Source of the DNA: Olsenella sp. SW781
GTDB lineage: Bacteria; Actinomycetota; Coriobacteriia; Coriobacteriales; Atopobiaceae
Reading direction: 5' to 3'
Assembly (NCBI RefSeq): GCF_012027725.1
Contig: NZ_SJOU01000010.1
Location: 1 to 64,000, forward strand
Length of the DNA: 64,000 nt
Below are positions 43,484-53,800 of this stretch, piece by piece. Position 1 is the stretch's first letter, and each line of letters begins with the position of its first letter. Under the pieces are notes generated by a model. That model searched no databases and had not been told where the DNA came from. It was given only the letters and a program-made list of their open reading frames with translations. The translations under genes and the position numbers were made by a program.

Positions 43484-45775
43484 TCAATACACGCCGATAA
43501 CGTCGCCGACGGAAACCCGGTCGGTCAGCGCCTTGATGACGATCTCCTGACCCCCGTTAGCCACGGGCCCCAGCACACCCTCCACGAAGCATGCGACGAC
43601 CGCGTCTTCCGTACGATATACGGCAATCATGTCGTCAAGGAACAGGTAGTCGATCGCGTCATCGTAGTCGACGCCATACACATTTGTGTGCTCCGAGAAG
43701 TAGGCTTGCAGCCCGTCTCGCGCCGCATCCCTGATCTCCGCTTCTGTCATGCCCAGGGCGTCGTAGGTGGACATCTCTTCGCCAGCTGCAAGATCGTAGA
43801 ACTTACCCCCGACGACCCTCGTCCCATGCGCGCCTCCGTAGAAGAGGTCACGATCGAGGCGCACGCACGCGACAGGCCCCTCGATCGAGGCGGTGGTGTC
43901 ATAACAGTGGAGAATCTGCTCGGCACCGCTCATGGCGTCTTCCATCGTCATTGACATCTGGCTGTCAAGACGGGCCTCGAAACTACTCCTGAGACTGCTG
44001 TTCAGCTGGTCGAGAACAGCGGTGGAACCTCCGTCGGATAGGGCGAACTGCGGATACGCCCATTCCCTCGTCTCCTCCCAAGAATAGCTACCTTGATACG
44101 CGGTAACCGTACGATCTTGGACCACATCACGCGTCACATACGTTGGGCCTTCTTCTCCCGGATCCTTCCCATACGTGCATTCGGACACCTGCACGCCGTT
44201 CTCAAGGTGCGTGGGGGGAAGCTTGAACGGCGAGTTGCTCTCGTCAATGACGTCCTTGCTGAACGTCCACCCCAAATCAATGAGGTAGTCCGTACCGGTT
44301 CCCACCTCGACGTTGACGTACATAAACGCAGAGAGATCTGCACAGGTGAGGCCGGTCTCATGGGTCGTGGCCACGAAAGAACCACCAACGCCCGCGCCAA
44401 CGGCGGCGTCCACGAGCTGGATCTGCAGCAACTTGAGCTCTGCGCCCACCTTGGCACCCAGACGAACATGTACTGCGGCCTTCAGCTCGGCGTCAAGGTC
44501 GCTCGTATCCTCCACCACCCACTCGTCGTCCACGAGCCTCATGGTGGTCATCATCTCGTAGGCCACGTTCACCGAGATGCTGCCGTCGGCCTCTACGTGC
44601 AGGTACAGGGGGATGTCAATCGAGAAGCCCATGAAGAACGGCGCGCTCACCTCGAGAATCTTGACATCCTCCTCGGCCCTCGCGCAGACCTCTGCGCCTA
44701 TCTCGACGTCCCCTCCAACGCTCACCTCGCAGTGCTCGAGGCCCCCGAAGAGGGTCCACTCGACGTCGTAGCCGACCACGGGGCTTACGCTTATGCCGCC
44801 CCTGACGTAGCTGCTGCCGTCGTCATCGAGCGGTATGTCGAACTCTTTCCCGATGGACCCCTCCTCGGGCCTCCAGGTGTCGTCGACGCTGATGCGAGAA
44901 CTGGGGCTTGCCTGCCCTTCGGTAATGATAATCGTCGAAGAGTCAACCTCCACGCCCCTGTCGCTCATGCTTATACTCTCGAATATCTCCGAGGGATCGC
45001 TCGCCTGCTCGAACTTCACTGAGGACGTGCCGTGCGCGGTGTAGGATACGGACGTGACCGTACCCGCCCCACCAAGCGGGTTCTCCTCGGTGGGCAGCAG
45101 GGCCACCTTGTCGCCGACCTTCGGTGCCTCGCCTCGCGCCACAATCTCAAACTCCCCGTCGTCTCCCCCGCGATAGCTCGCTATCTCCTTGACGCCGTCC
45201 TGGAGCTCGTACTCATAGGCTCCGCCACCGGGCCCTTCGCTCACATCGATCCCATACCAAGCAACGCCCTCCTCGCGCCAGCCGAGCGAGACGAGGTGGT
45301 CGTTCTCGGCCTTGCTCGTCGTGTAGTTGTGCGTGCCGGTGGTGGCGTAGGGGTTGTACTGGCGGTAGAGCGGCACTCCGGCCGAGGCGGGCGCGGACAT
45401 CCAGCCCACGCCCTCGTACTCCCAGCCGGCCGCCACGAGCCCGTCGCGCTCGGCGGCGGAGAGCGTGTAGTGGTGGTCGCCGCCCGTCACGTAGGGGTTG
45501 TAGAGGCGGTAGACGGGGTCGCCCGACTTCGGCGCCACCCAGCCCAGGCCCTCGTCGGTCCAGCCCACGGCGATAAGCCCGTCGCGCTCCTCGGCGCTCG
45601 CGGTGTAGAAGTGCTCGCCGGTCCACTGGTTGTAGAGGCGGTACATATCGGCGGAAGTCTCCGCGGCAATCGCCCGACAAGGAGCCAAGCAGATAGAAAG
45701 TGCAGCAAAGAGGAGCGCAAAAAAGACTCCGAAGAATGACGCTCGATGGGCAGATGGTCGTCGAACCGTTCGCAT
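43484..45775 (-). CDS. Secreted DUF5648 protein with RsiV/DUF3298-like domain
   Basis: 763 residues. Signal peptide (about 1-38, RAIAAETS), DUF5648 module (43-180), a Gly/Asp-rich beta region of about 350 residues, and a C-terminal part (about 545-763) with YPQFALSDGGSTAVLDQLNS, YGGAHGTRVVGGKFYDLAAG and VVACFVEGVLGP. The GGAHG motif within such a context is typical of the DUF3298/RsiV C-terminal fold, known in lysozyme-sensing anti-sigma factors and PdaC-type proteins. Here the protein is secreted and has no anti-sigma part. ATG at 45775 has AAGGAGGAG upstream. Confidence 0.82.
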   Translation of the reverse strand: MRTVRRPSAHRASFFGVFFALLFAALSICLAPCRAIAAETSADMYRLYNQWTGEHFYTASAEERDGLIAVGWTDEGLGWVAPKSGDPVYRLYNPYVTGGDHHYTLSAAERDGLVAAGWEYEGVGWMSAPASAGVPLYRQYNPYATTGTHNYTTSKAENDHLVSLGWREEGVAWYGIDVSEGPGGGAYEYELQDGVKEIASYRGGDDGEFEIVARGEAPKVGDKVALLPTEENPLGGAGTVTSVSYTAHGTSSVKFEQASDPSEIFESISMSDRGVEVDSSTIIITEGQASPSSRISVDDTWRPEEGSIGKEFDIPLDDDGSSYVRGGISVSPVVGYDVEWTLFGGLEHCEVSVGGDVEIGAEVCARAEEDVKILEVSAPFFMGFSIDIPLYLHVEADGSISVNVAYEMMTTMRLVDDEWVVEDTSDLDAELKAAVHVRLGAKVGAELKLLQIQLVDAAVGAGVGGSFVATTHETGLTCADLSAFMYVNVEVGTGTDYLIDLGWTFSKDVIDESNSPFKLPPTHLENGVQVSECTYGKDPGEEGPTYVTRDVVQDRTVTAYQGSYSWEETREWAYPQFALSDGGSTAVLDQLNSSLRSSFEARLDSQMSMTMEDAMSGAEQILHCYDTTASIEGPVACVRLDRDLFYGGAHGTRVVGGKFYDLAAGEEMSTYDALGMTEAEIRDAARDGLQAYFSEHTNVYGVDYDDAIDYLFLDDMIAVYRTEDAVVACFVEGVLGPVANGGQEIVIKALTDRVSVGDVIGVY

Positions 45776-45855
45776 AACTCCTCCTTGCACGAGCGCCCTA
45801 ACGGAACACTAGGACACGAAACAGGCGATCTTTCAATTTTGTAACGAGGGCAGCA

Positions 45856-45886
45856 CGCGGGACCGGCCAGAGCGACCGGCCCCGCG
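45856..45886 (-). terminator. Hairpin terminator after the WG-repeat/DUF5648 gene
   Basis: Stem CGCGGGACCGG (45856-45866) with CCGGCCCCGCG (45876-45886), one wobble pair, 9-nt loop, 13 bp beyond the stop at 45899. No strong T-run on the minus strand. Confidence 0.55.
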
Positions 45887-45898
45887 AGAAACCCAATG

Positions 45899-48067
45899 CT
45901 ACACGCCGTACCAGGCCACGCCCTCGTCCCTCCAGCCCACGGAGACGAGATGGTCCCTCTCCTCCCTGGAGGTCGTGTAGTTATGCGTGCCCGTCGTCGC
46001 GTAGGGGTTGTACTGCCTATAGAGGGGCGTGCCGGTCGCGGCCGGCGCGGACACCCAGCCCACACCCTCGTACTTCCAGCCGGCCGCAACGAGCGTGTCG
46101 CGCTCAGCCTCGGAGGGCGTGTAGTGGTGGTCGCCGCCGACCACGTAGGGGTTATAGAGGCGGTAGACCGGGTCGCCGGAGGCCGGCGCCACCCAGCCCA
46201 GGCCCTCATCGGTCCACCCCATGGCCACCAGGCCGTCGCGCTCCTCAGCGCTGGCGGTGTAGAAGTGCTCGCCAGTCCACTGGTTATAGAGGCGGTACAT
46301 CGAGCCGGAGGCGGAATCGGGAGCGGGCTCGGGGTCGGGCTCCACAGTTTGGTCCGTATCAAGGAACGACCAAACTTCGCCCTTTCTAACGAGAATCATC
46401 GTGCCGTTGTCCTCGTCACCGCAGTCCACAATCGAGTCGTACTCAAACGGGATGGCAACCTCACCGTCAGCGTCAACGGCGCCGAACTTACCCGCCTCAG
46501 GATTGCGAGCATAGTACCAGTCAGTGCCAGCGCGGCATATGGAATTGTAAACGTAGGGCCCATCGCTCGTCGCATCCACAACAAGCGGAAGTGCAAGCTG
46601 ATACCCTCCTATTGAGACGGGGGTCAGGCTGACGTCAACAACACTCGCGTACCCACTGCTCTCAGAGGTCTCACCCTCGTACATGACATATAGCCTCGTG
46701 CCGTCAACGAGCGTCGCATCACCGGCGGCGGGGTAGACGGCAAGCCCCTCCCCCTGCCGAATTGGCTTGAACTCATCGTCCGTATAGACGCTATAGGTCG
46801 TAGTGTCGCCATCGTCATAGCACGACGCGCTCAGAACATACCCACCATCCCACGGATCAATCCAAGCGTAGGAGATACTGCCGGGTAGCTTTCCTCCGAA
46901 ATCGAGGCTGCAAGCCTCCGTGCCACTCTGGTTAAAGACAATGAGCTTCGAATCAGTCCAACCATAAACATGATTTGCAACCACCGACTCATTGAAAAGA
47001 AGGTTAGTGGGGAGGCTGCAAATGACAGACCCATCGGAGCCAAGAATCACCTTTGTCCCCGTTCCAGCGCCGCTGCAAAAGTATCCAGAGCCGCCAGAAA
47101 AGACCCCATTGACGCGATAGCCGTCAAACACGGACGTCCTCTCGCCTTGCCACGAGAAATAGACCGTATCAGCACCGTCTACATATGCCCTGACAAAGTC
47201 TCCGACGATGCTGCAACTTCTGAAAGGACCTTCCTGCACCCTCTTTTCTCCGCCGCACTCAATTGTCAGATTGCCGGAGGAATCAACGTATGCCAGAAAC
47301 TCCTCCCCCGTCGAAGAGGTTCCATAGGCGACATCGACCTCCTGTGGCAACTCTTCATACGTGCCGTCGCCGGCAATTGCGTATAGATGCCCCTCGTTCT
47401 CGTGCGTCGTCTTATCACTCACGTATACGCGGAGAACCTCCCCACCATCGCGCTCCACAAAGGATGCAACGGCGTATTCAGAGTCGGGATATTGAAGCGT
47501 AAACAGAGTTTTGAGCGTCGAAACCTCAAGAATGACCACCTCCGAGAGGCTCCCGTCATATTTTGAGGCGGCAATACACGACTCGTCCCCGTTGAAGACA
47601 ATGTCATCGTACTCGGCGTTGAGCACGATCTTCCCGTCTGCGGACATCAGCCCGACATCGTTAGTGGCGGAATTGGTCATCTCGATGTACCCAGCGGTCA
47701 TGCCAATGCCTACGATGTTCTTATCCGTCCTAAATTGATACTCGGTAACTTCGTCGCTTCCCGAGACGACGCTATATGTCGCACTATCTCGGGCATACCT
47801 CGTTGAATACATCACCTCTCCGTTGGCACTCACCAAGTCCTGCTGGACGAGAGGCACCTCTTTACCAACGGAGTCAGTAACCGTTCCGATCTTCTTTGCC
47901 ATGAGGGCATGCCCGTCAAATACTCCGTAGACGTCCTCGTAGACGAATTCCCCGAAGAGGGCAAACGGCCCCGCCGCGCCAGCAATCAAGGGCACCGCCA
48001 GGACCAATGCCAGACAGGCAGCCACTCCTGCGAGGAATCCGGTCACCCTACATCTCAAACCTCCCAT
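45899..48067 (-). CDS. Secreted WG-repeat-type DUF5648 protein
   Basis: 722 residues. Signal peptide (1-32, AGAAGPF). Residues 35-570 are a series of beta repeats, several of WG-repeat character (GLMSADGKIVLNAEYDDIVF; FGAVDADGEVAIPFEYDSIV), where a self-description of value and region is followed by hydrophobic beta strands; this may make a propeller. A DUF5648 module closes the protein (about 579-722). The ATG at 48067 follows AAGGACGG. It is 165 bp downstream of the O-antigen ligase-like gene. Confidence 0.83.
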   Translation of the reverse strand: MGGLRCRVTGFLAGVAACLALVLAVPLIAGAAGPFALFGEFVYEDVYGVFDGHALMAKKIGTVTDSVGKEVPLVQQDLVSANGEVMYSTRYARDSATYSVVSGSDEVTEYQFRTDKNIVGIGMTAGYIEMTNSATNDVGLMSADGKIVLNAEYDDIVFNGDESCIAASKYDGSLSEVVILEVSTLKTLFTLQYPDSEYAVASFVERDGGEVLRVYVSDKTTHENEGHLYAIAGDGTYEELPQEVDVAYGTSSTGEEFLAYVDSSGNLTIECGGEKRVQEGPFRSCSIVGDFVRAYVDGADTVYFSWQGERTSVFDGYRVNGVFSGGSGYFCSGAGTGTKVILGSDGSVICSLPTNLLFNESVVANHVYGWTDSKLIVFNQSGTEACSLDFGGKLPGSISYAWIDPWDGGYVLSASCYDDGDTTTYSVYTDDEFKPIRQGEGLAVYPAAGDATLVDGTRLYVMYEGETSESSGYASVVDVSLTPVSIGGYQLALPLVVDATSDGPYVYNSICRAGTDWYYARNPEAGKFGAVDADGEVAIPFEYDSIVDCGDEDNGTMILVRKGEVWSFLDTDQTVEPDPEPAPDSASGSMYRLYNQWTGEHFYTASAEERDGLVAMGWTDEGLGWVAPASGDPVYRLYNPYVVGGDHHYTPSEAERDTLVAAGWKYEGVGWVSAPAATGTPLYRQYNPYATTGTHNYTTSREERDHLVSVGWRDEGVAWYGV

Positions 48068-48232
48068 ATCGCACCGTCCTTCCCTTCGGCCGGCCCACGG
48101 GTGACCGGCAAACCAATGCGATAATGATATTCAATTATTTCTATTCTTTTTGAACAGAATCCACGAGCGGGCGCGCTACGTCGGCGAGATGTTTCTTCAT
48201 TGCACAATACAGCCGCAAGGCAATAACAAAAG

Positions 48233-50140
48233 TCAATGAAGTCTGGGTATCTCCCTCTGATTGGAGAGCAGGGGCGCCAGGCCCCCGTCCCCGAGGCCGC
48301 CGGCCCATCCGGCGATTCCGTTATACCGCGCAAGTGCGTCCTCGGAGGCCCCATAAGTGTCGAACAACTGCGCCACGGCCTCATACAACTCTATATAGAG
48401 GGGTTCTCTCTCCAGCCCTCCAAGCAAGACCCCCTCGGCAGCATCCCGGTCGCCGAGGGCATAGTAGCACCGACCGATGATAAGAGCCTGCTCACCACTC
48501 CTCGGCAGCTCGTGGAGTTCGGCAAATATGGTTGCCCTCTCGGGCTCTCCGAGGTCACAGTAGGCGCGGAGAATCTCCGTCTGGAGCCCAACGTCTCCCG
48601 CGGCCAAAGGGTCGGTGGCAACGGCGCTTATCGCGCGGGAGTCCCCCATCTCAGCAAGCCTCGCAAGCGCCGAAGCCTTCGCCCCTCCCGCCCAGCAGGC
48701 AACGGCCCCAAGCAGCGCAACCAAGAACAGGCAGGATGCGACGAGAGGCCTCTCGAAAGCCTCCCCAAACCGCACATGGCTCAACCCCTCGCCCAGAAGC
48801 AGGGCGAGAAGAACGAGGACAAGACCGAACTGAAAATCGATGTCGATAAGGGCGTGGGCAAGAAGCAAGTCGACGGAGACGAATGGACCCCATGCGCACC
48901 AGCTGTCTCCCACCTTGTCCCCAGAGGGCCGCTGTCCCTCCGACGAAAAGAGAGCGGCTCTGCAAAAGCCCCGCAGCGCCGAGCCAGCAACCACAATAAA
49001 CACAACCAGTGGCATGACGCCCGCATCCAAGACGATTTGCAGATACCCGCAATGGATTGCATTGGCCGTGTACTGGACCGACTGGACCTCCCGGTAGGCA
49101 TATCTCCACCCATCGGGGCCTATACCAAGTAGTGGGCTCCTAGCCACGAGCCCTAATCCGTCGAGAATCTGTACGATGCGTTCAATCATCGTCTGCGAAG
49201 CCTGTACGAACCTCCCCGAGACAAGCAGGAATATAAGGAGGACAACTCCGAGCACAACGAGCAGCACTGCGACGAGGACTGCGAGAAGGGCATGATTCCC
49301 CGATGGCTTGTGAGAGGCTGCATTGTGTCGACGGCCAAGGAGACAGGCCGCAACACCGAGGACACCGGCAAATAGCACCCCGAGGACCGAAGATGCCCCA
49401 CAGGCAAAGAAGATCACGATGGCACAGAAGAGCTGCAGCTCGAGCGAGATAAGTGCCTTCGCCCCCCATTTCCGAAAGCCCACAACAGCCATGGGCACAA
49501 GTGCAATCGAGGACAGAGCGAGCGAGCCCCCCGACTGCGTGAGTAGAAGACATGAGATAGGGAGGTAGACAAGCCGCCGGAGAAGGCAACTCTCAGAGAA
49601 CCACGAGAGCACCGCGACCACGGAAAACCAGATTCCGGCCGTATTGGCGTACTGGAAAAGGGACTGGAGTCGGCCAGCATTCGACCAGCCAAGAAACTGG
49701 AAGGCCGAATCTGCCATAACGAGCCCAAGAGCAGAGGATACTACACCAATCCATGCCACCGACTGAAACAGCCACTGACGCCGCGTCGACGCCATCGTAG
49801 CCGATAGGATGATGCCAACCGCGAACAATGACCAGCGGCCCCCAGCCTCAAGCCCAGAGTACGAGACACCGTGAAATAAAGCAGAAACCAGATAAAGCAA
49901 CGGAATGGCAGCGGGCAATATGACTAGAAGCGACGCTTTCGTACCTGTCCGCCGAGCATCTACCAGCGAGAAAAGCCCGAAAGCGCACAAAGCGAGCGCA
50001 GCAAGCGATGAGACAGCAGGCGCATAACCTCCCCGCAGCACGAGAAGTGCCACAAGGAGCACGAGAGGCACGATGGGCTCCCCTCTACCCCTCTTGCGGG
50101 CTCCTCCAGAATGGGCCGATATCTCATCGATAAACGCCAT
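48233..50140 (-). CDS. O-antigen ligase/polymerase-like membrane protein with helical repeats
   Basis: 635 residues with about twelve hydrophobic segments from residue 22 to 455. The large loop with LGLVARSPLLGIGPDGWRYA, then TANAIHCGYLQIVLDAGV is the signature region of the O-antigen ligase/Wzy_C family, which joins or polymerises surface glycans on the outer face of the membrane. The last 140 residues form helical TPR-like repeats (AYCDLGEPERATIFAELHEL, GRCYYALGDRDAAEGVLLGG). The ATG at 50140 has no strong ribosome site and lies 24 bp after the toxin stop, so it may be translated from the toxin-antitoxin transcript. A decayed N-terminal copy is at 14440-14690. Confidence 0.82.
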   Translation of the reverse strand: MAFIDEISAHSGGARKRGRGEPIVPLVLLVALLVLRGGYAPAVSSLAALALCAFGLFSLVDARRTGTKASLLVILPAAIPLLYLVSALFHGVSYSGLEAGGRWSLFAVGIILSATMASTRRQWLFQSVAWIGVVSSALGLVMADSAFQFLGWSNAGRLQSLFQYANTAGIWFSVVAVLSWFSESCLLRRLVYLPISCLLLTQSGGSLALSSIALVPMAVVGFRKWGAKALISLELQLFCAIVIFFACGASSVLGVLFAGVLGVAACLLGRRHNAASHKPSGNHALLAVLVAVLLVVLGVVLLIFLLVSGRFVQASQTMIERIVQILDGLGLVARSPLLGIGPDGWRYAYREVQSVQYTANAIHCGYLQIVLDAGVMPLVVFIVVAGSALRGFCRAALFSSEGQRPSGDKVGDSWCAWGPFVSVDLLLAHALIDIDFQFGLVLVLLALLLGEGLSHVRFGEAFERPLVASCLFLVALLGAVACWAGGAKASALARLAEMGDSRAISAVATDPLAAGDVGLQTEILRAYCDLGEPERATIFAELHELPRSGEQALIIGRCYYALGDRDAAEGVLLGGLEREPLYIELYEAVAQLFDTYGASEDALARYNGIAGWAGGLGDGGLAPLLSNQREIPRLH

Positions 50141-50164
50141 GTTGCACCCAAATTCAGGGCGCCC

Positions 50165-50485
50165 TCACTCAGCGCCCAAACTCCTTGCATAATCAGAGCC
50201 CGCAAACAGGACGCGCGCCACAGTCACCACGCGCTCGGGCTCCTCCTCGACCCAGTAGAACAGCAGGTAGTTCCCCACACCGATGGCCCTGAACTCATGT
50301 ACCAGCTCCCGCAGCGGCGCGTAGACCCTCCTGCGGTACGGCATTTTGCGCAGCGAAGAGGCCCTCTCCTCGAACTGGTCGAGGAACCGCCCAGCAGCCT
50401 GGGGGCTGCCGAGCGTTTGCGACATGTAGCGCGCAGCATCAATCACGTCACGACGCGCGGAGGGAAGAACTTCGACCCTATACAC
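50165..50485 (-). CDS. RelE/ParE-family toxin
   Basis: 106 residues: YRVEVLPSARRDVIDAARYM, FLDQFEERASSLRKMPYRRR, HEFRAIGVGNYLLFYWVEEE and VVTVARVLFAGSDYA. The beta-sheet core and the basic patch of RelE/ParE proteins are present; whether it cuts mRNA or hits gyrase cannot be told. The start is GTG at 50485, overlapping the antitoxin stop codon by 8 nt, which gives translational coupling. The frame is open further upstream, but only inside the antitoxin gene. Confidence 0.87.
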   Translation of the reverse strand: MYRVEVLPSARRDVIDAARYMSQTLGSPQAAGRFLDQFEERASSLRKMPYRRRVYAPLRELVHEFRAIGVGNYLLFYWVEEEPERVVTVARVLFAGSDYARSLGAE

Positions 50486-50771
50486 GGTCGGGCTCCACGG
50501 CCACGGACCCCGCAACGACAGCGCGGGCCTCAGCAAGGACCTCGTCAAGCGAGAAACGCTCCTCGGTGACCGCCGCCTCACGCTCCGCATCGCGCAGCGC
50601 CGCAAGGACTTCCGAGTGGAAGCTCAGCTCCTCGAAGGACTCCATGCTCATGACGACCATATCACCACGCCCGTTGCGCGTGAGAATAACGGGGCGACCG
50701 CTCTCGTGCACGTCCTCGGAAATCTCCGTGAACTTGTTCCTCAGATCGCTCACAGGGCGAACGGACTGCAT
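50478..50771 (-). CDS. Phd/YefM-family antitoxin
   Basis: 97 residues beginning MQSVRPVSDLRNKFTEISED, with VILTRNGRGDMVVMSMESFE, the Phd/YefM fold that binds DNA, then a C-terminal helical part (EVLAEARAVVAGSVAVEPDRV, in pieces) that should neutralise the toxin. ATG at 50771 with AGAGGAG upstream. A 34-bp palindrome lies 14 bp before it. This is the only fully intact toxin-antitoxin pair of the three in the window. Confidence 0.87.
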   Translation of the reverse strand: MQSVRPVSDLRNKFTEISEDVHESGRPVILTRNGRGDMVVMSMESFEELSFHSEVLAALRDAEREAAVTEERFSLDEVLAEARAVVAGSVAVEPDRV

Positions 50772-50785
50772 ATAAGCTCCTCTCT

Positions 50786-50819
50786 GGCGGTTGCTATCAT
50801 AATTATGATAGCAACCGCC
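50786..50819 (-). promoter_or_regulatory. 34-bp perfect palindrome before the antitoxin gene
   Basis: Arms GGCGGTTGCTATCATAA and its exact complement meet with no loop. The centre TATCATAATTATGATA contains possible -10 hexamers on both strands. Position between RCC1 gene stop (50853) and antitoxin ribosome site suits an autoregulatory operator; as RNA it would form a 15-bp hairpin without a T-run. Confidence 0.7.
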
Positions 50820-50852
50820 CGCATTGAACGAAACAACGCGGGGTATTCGTCC

Positions 50853-53800
50853 CTACCCGACCCCGTACCACCCCACGCCCTCCTCGCGCCAGCCCACGGA
50901 GACGAGGTGGTCGTTCTCGTCCCTGGAGGTGGTGTAGTTGTGCGTGCCGGTCGCCGCGTAGGGGTTGTACTGGCGCCAGAGCGGCACGCCGGCCGAGGCG
51001 GGCGCGGACATCCAGCCCACGCCCTCGTACTCCCAGCCGGCCGCCACGAGCTCGTCGCGCTCGGTCGCCGAGAGCGTGTAGTGGTGGTCGCCGCCGGTGA
51101 CGTAGGGGTTGTAGAGGCGGTAGACGGGGTCGCCCGTCGCCGGGGCCACCCATCCCAGGCCCTCGTCCGTCCAGCCCACGGCGATAAGCCCGTCGCGCTC
51201 CTCGGCCGAGGCGGTGTAGAAGTGCTCGCCGGTCCACCGGTTGTAGAGGCGGTACATGTCCCGCGTCGATGGGACGGGATCGGGCTCCGGATCGGGCTCG
51301 CCAACGATCTCGATGGGCACGGCAACGGTCGCCGTGCGCTCGGCATAGCGGCAGGTGACGACGAGCTCCGCCTCCCCCGGCGTGGAGGTGTCGATCTCGC
51401 TTGCGTTCGTCTCGTAGGAGGACGACGCGACCTCGGTGCCGTCCTCGAGGACGGCCGTCACCTCCATCCCGGAGAGGTCGAGGGGCTCCCCCGCCTCGAA
51501 GCTCGCGTCGGGCAGCGAGACCCTAACGCGCTCAAGCGGCGCGCCGAGAGCACCCTCGTCGCTCGCGTAGACGAACACGGAGTTGTCGCTCTCGCAGGCG
51601 TCTTCAACGTCGGCGGGTGCCGCGACGAGGCAGACGCTCCCGGCGCCCCAGGACACCACCTCGTCGGCGCCAAGGGAGCCAGACACGGCGGCACCCGGGA
51701 CGACCGTGCCCAGGTCAATTGTGGAAAGAAGGGTCCCCGACACATCGCCCTCGCGGACCTCGAGGATCGCGCGCGAGGGGGCCGTGCCGTCGTTGCCAAC
51801 CTCGTAGCTAACCCCGTCGGGTCCCCCCTCGGCCTCGAGAACGAGGTCGACGAGGCCGGCCTCGACAGTCGCCGAGGAGGTCGCGGAGCCCGCCACGCCG
51901 AGGGACACGCGCGCCTCGTCGCCGGCAGCCACCCCTCCGACAATCGAGGGGGCGGGGACATCGAGCGTGCGCGACTCGCCCGCGCCCATCGCGGGGACGT
52001 CGAGCGAGGCGACCTGGCCCCCGCCCAGCGAGACCGACACCGTGCCGGCGCTCGTGGCGGAGAGGCCGTCGTTTTTGACCTCGACCCTCACCGTCGGGAC
52101 GTCGCCGCCCTCGCCGCCGTACAGGCTGAGCTCGGCGGAGGTCACCTCGGGGGAGGCCGCCTCGTCCACGTCGAGGACGCAGAGGTTGGCGACCTGGGAT
52201 ACCTGGCCCTCGCCGTCGGGGGCGGCGCCCTCCCCGCCGATCGTGACGTCGGAGCGAAGCAGGACGACGTCCCAGCCGTCGCCGTCGGACAGGCCGGTAG
52301 CGTCGGACACGTAGCCGGGCTCCTCGGTGAGAGTCACGGGCCCGCTCGCCGTAACGCCACCGGAGCCGCCCGGGTCGAGGCGCCTCGCGACGAGGTCGGA
52401 GCCGCCCTCCTCGTCCCTCGCCTCGCAGGTGAGGAGGAGCTGGCCCTCCCCGCCCCCCACAATCGAGAAGTCCGCGGAGATCGAGTCGCCGGACGCGAGA
52501 ACCTCGCCGGACCCCGCGTCGGCGCTTGCGCCGTAGAGGACGGAGCCCGCGGCGGCGTCGTACCACGCGAGGCAGTCGTCGGCGCCAATCCGCGCGAACC
52601 GCAGGCCGGACGCGCCGGAGCCCGTGAGGCCGAGGGCGTCGCCGCTCCCGGCGTCGAGCGCCCGCAGCGTCCTGTCGGACGTCGTGGAGAGGTCGCCATC
52701 CGCGTCCTCGACGAAGGCAACGGCGACGGAGCCGCCGAGGGAGCCGGCCGCGACCTCCGTCACCGGAACGTCGCGGCCCGTCGAGCTCGAGGCGCGCTCA
52801 GCAAGGGAGCCGCCGTCGGCCGCATAGGCCACCGAGCGGACGGTATTCTCACCAGACATCCCGAGCGGGTCGCAGGCAGGGTTCTCCACCCACGCCACGA
52901 CGAGCCCCTCGGAGCCGTCAGCGAGCTCGCACGCCTCGACCGAGGGCATGAGGCCGCCGGCGCCAGGGCCGGAGAGGACCACGGGCTCTCCCACGGGCAC
53001 GACGGAGCCGTCCGCGGAGACCTCAGCAGCCCTGAGGACCACGCTCGACCCCGAGGCAACGATCCCGAGCTGCTCCTCTACGGGCAGGGCGAGCTGGGCG
53101 TCCGTGAGCGGCGCGCCCGGCTCGACCTGGGCAACCCACACAGTGTCGCCGACCACGCAGCACGAGGCGTCGTAGCCGACGGCGCCCTCCCCGAGCAGGG
53201 GCACGGGCTCCCGCCACGTCCCCGCGGCCTCGTCGTAGACGGAGACGTACGGCGTCGTGCTGTGGGCGTCGGGCATGCCCTCCTGGTCGAGGGTGTAGAC
53301 GATCGCCCGCACCCCCGACTCGGTCTCGAGCATCCGCGGCTCGGCGCCGTCGTAGACGTTGGGCTGCAGCTGCAGGAGGGAGCCGCCGGGAGAGGACGCC
53401 CCGCCGGACGGCGCCAGCGAGCGAGACGTCGCCCGGCCGCTGGTCCAGGCTCCCGCGATGTCTCGCTCGACCCCGAACCAGCCGCCGGAGGAGCCGGCCG
53501 CCCCGGCGCCACCCACGGCCGAGCGACCCCTTCTTGCGCTGTCGTAGTACTTCCAGTCGCCGTCCAGGAGGGCCTTCTCGTACTCAAAGCAGAGAAAACG
53601 TGCCCGTGCGCCCAGCTCGCCGGAGAGGGTAGCAGAACGATTACCTCTGAGACCTCGCTCCAATGTGACTATGTTGGAGGCCGAACCGTAGACGCTAACG
53701 TCAGCAACATAGGCAACTCCAATACCACCGGTGAGCATAAAGTCGGGCAGCGTCATCTCAATTGTACTGTCGACGTAAACACTCGCCTCGTCTAGGTCGA

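Noticed and set aside
50786-50819. The palindrome as a plain transcription terminator of the RCC1 gene
   Set aside because: It lacks a T-run on the relevant strand, its centre is AT-rich, and it is conserved specifically before antitoxin genes; I prefer an operator, though a double role is possible.
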